Positions 14,446-15,193 of a stretch of DNA of 15,193 nucleotides are shown here, in pieces. Every line of letters starts with the position of its first letter. The first letter of the stretch is position 1. The translations under genes and the position numbers were made by a program. A model generated the notes under the pieces. It had not been told where the DNA came from. It did no database searches and saw nothing but the letters and a program-made list of their open reading frames with translations. This stretch comes from Candidatus Aminicenantota bacterium. GTDB lineage: Bacteria > Acidobacteriota > Aminicenantia > Aminicenantales > Aminicenantaceae. The stretch spans positions 1-15,193 of the forward strand of contig JAUWJP010000014.1 of assembly GCA_030607635.1 (NCBI GenBank), read 5' to 3'.

Positions 14446-14733
14446 ATGAAGGTTATGCCTTTACACGACAGAGTTCTTCTAAAGAGGTTAGAAGAGCAGG
14501 AAAGAAAGAAGGGTGGAATAATCATTCCCGACACTGCCAAAGAGAAACCCCAGGAAGCAGAAGTAATAGAAGCGGGGAAAGGCCGTGTGACAGAAGACGG
14601 GAAAGTTATTTCCCTTGATGTTAAGAAGGGTGATAAGGTTCTCATTGGAAAATTCAGTGGGACTGAAGTGACTATAGGTGATACTGAGCTTATTATCGTT
14701 CGAGAAGAAGAGATTTTAGCTAAAATCACCTAA
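14446..14733 (+). CDS. groES: Co-chaperonin GroES
   Basis: The 95-residue protein is full length for bacterial GroES, the heptameric lid of the GroEL folding chamber in the cytoplasm. It opens with KVMPLHDRVLLKRLE, and the mobile loop that contacts GroEL is QERKKGGIIIPDTAKEKPQ (18-36), with GGIIIPD as the hydrophobic contact. EAEVIEAGKG and VKKGDKVLIGKFSGTEV form the beta-barrel core. A strong RBS (AAGGAGGT) is present. It is first in the groESL operon, under CIRCE/HrcA control, and is followed 22 bases later by groEL. Confidence 0.98.
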   Translation: MKVMPLHDRVLLKRLEEQERKKGGIIIPDTAKEKPQEAEVIEAGKGRVTEDGKVISLDVKKGDKVLIGKFSGTEVTIGDTELIIVREEEILAKIT

Positions 14734-14755
14734 TTTTTGCTAGAAGGAGGAAAAA

Positions 14756-15193
14756 ATGGCAAAACAAATTACAATCGGTGAAGATGCCAGACAAGGTCTT
14801 AAAAAGGGCGTCGATATCTTAAGCAACCTGGTCAAAGAAACGCTAGGCCCCAGGGGAAAAAATGTTATTTTGGATAAGAAATTCGGTTCCCCAACCAGTA
14901 CCAAGGACGGTGTAACCGTGGCCAAGGAAATTGAGCTCAAGGATTCCCTGGAGAACATGGGAGCCCAGCTGGTGAAAGAAGTTGCTTCCAAAACTTCAGA
15001 TGTTGCTGGGGACGGAACGACGACGGCAACTGTTTTAGCTCAGAAGATTTTTTCTGAAGGATTGAAGTATGTTACTTCCGGTGCTAATCCTAATATAGTC
15101 AAGAAAGGAATGGACCAAGCGGTAGAAGAAGTTGTCAAAGAATTGAAGAAGCAAAGCCGGGATGTTAGCGGTGAAATGATTGCCCAAGTTGGG
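14756..15193 (+). CDS. groEL: Chaperonin GroEL (3' truncated by window end)
   Basis: The first 146 codons of GroEL are present and the frame is open to the last base. The N-terminal equatorial domain shows LGPRGKNVILD (30-40), TKDGVTVAKEIEL (49-61, with Asp51) and SDVAGDGTTTATVLAQ (81-96, with Asp86), the ATP-binding and hydrolysis residues. ENMGAQLVKEVASK and SGANPN are also standard. GAAGGAGG at 14743-14750 is a strong RBS, 5 bases before the ATG. The position preceding TKDG reads SPTS where most GroELs have APTI, a mild difference. The protein folds client proteins with GroES and, in CIRCE organisms, also stabilises HrcA as the repressor's feedback sensor. Confidence 0.98.
   Translation, partial: MAKQITIGEDARQGLKKGVDILSNLVKETLGPRGKNVILDKKFGSPTSTKDGVTVAKEIELKDSLENMGAQLVKEVASKTSDVAGDGTTTATVLAQKIFSEGLKYVTSGANPNIVKKGMDQAVEEVVKELKKQSRDVSGEMIAQVG

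Noticed and set aside
14442..14991. Minus-strand open frames opposite groES and groEL
   Set aside because: The plus-strand genes are unmistakable, and the antisense translations are Ser/Pro/Leu-rich shadows.

Overview
The window reads as chromosomal DNA from a Gram-negative, probably anaerobic bacterium with AT-leaning sequence. The Gram-negative call rests on an EnvC-type amidase activator with its divergent-deacetylase neighbour. The anaerobe call rests on an FprA-type diiron flavoprotein and a PflX-like radical SAM protein. There are no tRNA or rRNA genes, CRISPR arrays, insertion sequences or phage genes. The gene set would fit an uncultured lineage such as Aminicenantes or relatives, but that placement is a low-confidence impression, not something the sequence proves.

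Layout. (1) 1-377, plus strand: the C-terminal end of a multi-pass membrane protein cut by the window edge. (2) 4007-451, minus strand: a cell-envelope operon in the order EnvC-like LytM factor, S41/PDZ protein, divergent polysaccharide deacetylase. The S41 protein has lost its catalytic Ser and Lys, and the LytM domain has lost its metal ligands, so two of the three appear to be regulatory or structural rather than hydrolytic. (3) 7244-4140, minus strand: a two-gene operon of sodium-coupled amino-acid symporters, NSS then AGCS. The AGCS member carries an extra exported beta-sandwich domain at its N-terminus. (4) 7421-8623, plus strand: FprA flavodiiron protein, divergent from the symporters, with a good promoter and a strong ribosome binding site. 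(5) 8773-9939, plus strand: an MFS transporter, convergent with (6) 10940-9978, minus strand: a COG1313-type radical SAM protein. (7) 11050-14322, plus strand: a run of pgeF, purC, a PHP phosphoesterase, a CvpA-family membrane protein and a small Fis-type HTH protein. (8) 14446-15193, plus strand: groES and the start of groEL, cut by the window end.

The main regulatory feature is the junction before groES. A perfect CIRCE operator (HrcA site) overlaps the stop codon of the Fis-like gene. It is the core of a 15-bp perfect stem with a 7-base loop followed by a T-rich tract, so it also looks like the intrinsic terminator of the upstream genes. A near-consensus promoter for groESL lies just downstream of it. 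Several genes (envC-like, purC, the deacetylase, MFS, pgeF and possibly the radical SAM gene) lack a convincing Shine-Dalgarno, and at envC a well-spaced -35/-10 pair puts the predicted transcript start at or next to the start codon. The other genes have clear ribosome binding sites, so two kinds of translation start may coexist.

I did not find an obviously new multi-gene system. The best leads are the dead S41 protein in the envelope operon, the AGCS domain fusion, the dual CIRCE/terminator, and short unexplained inverted repeats around fprA.
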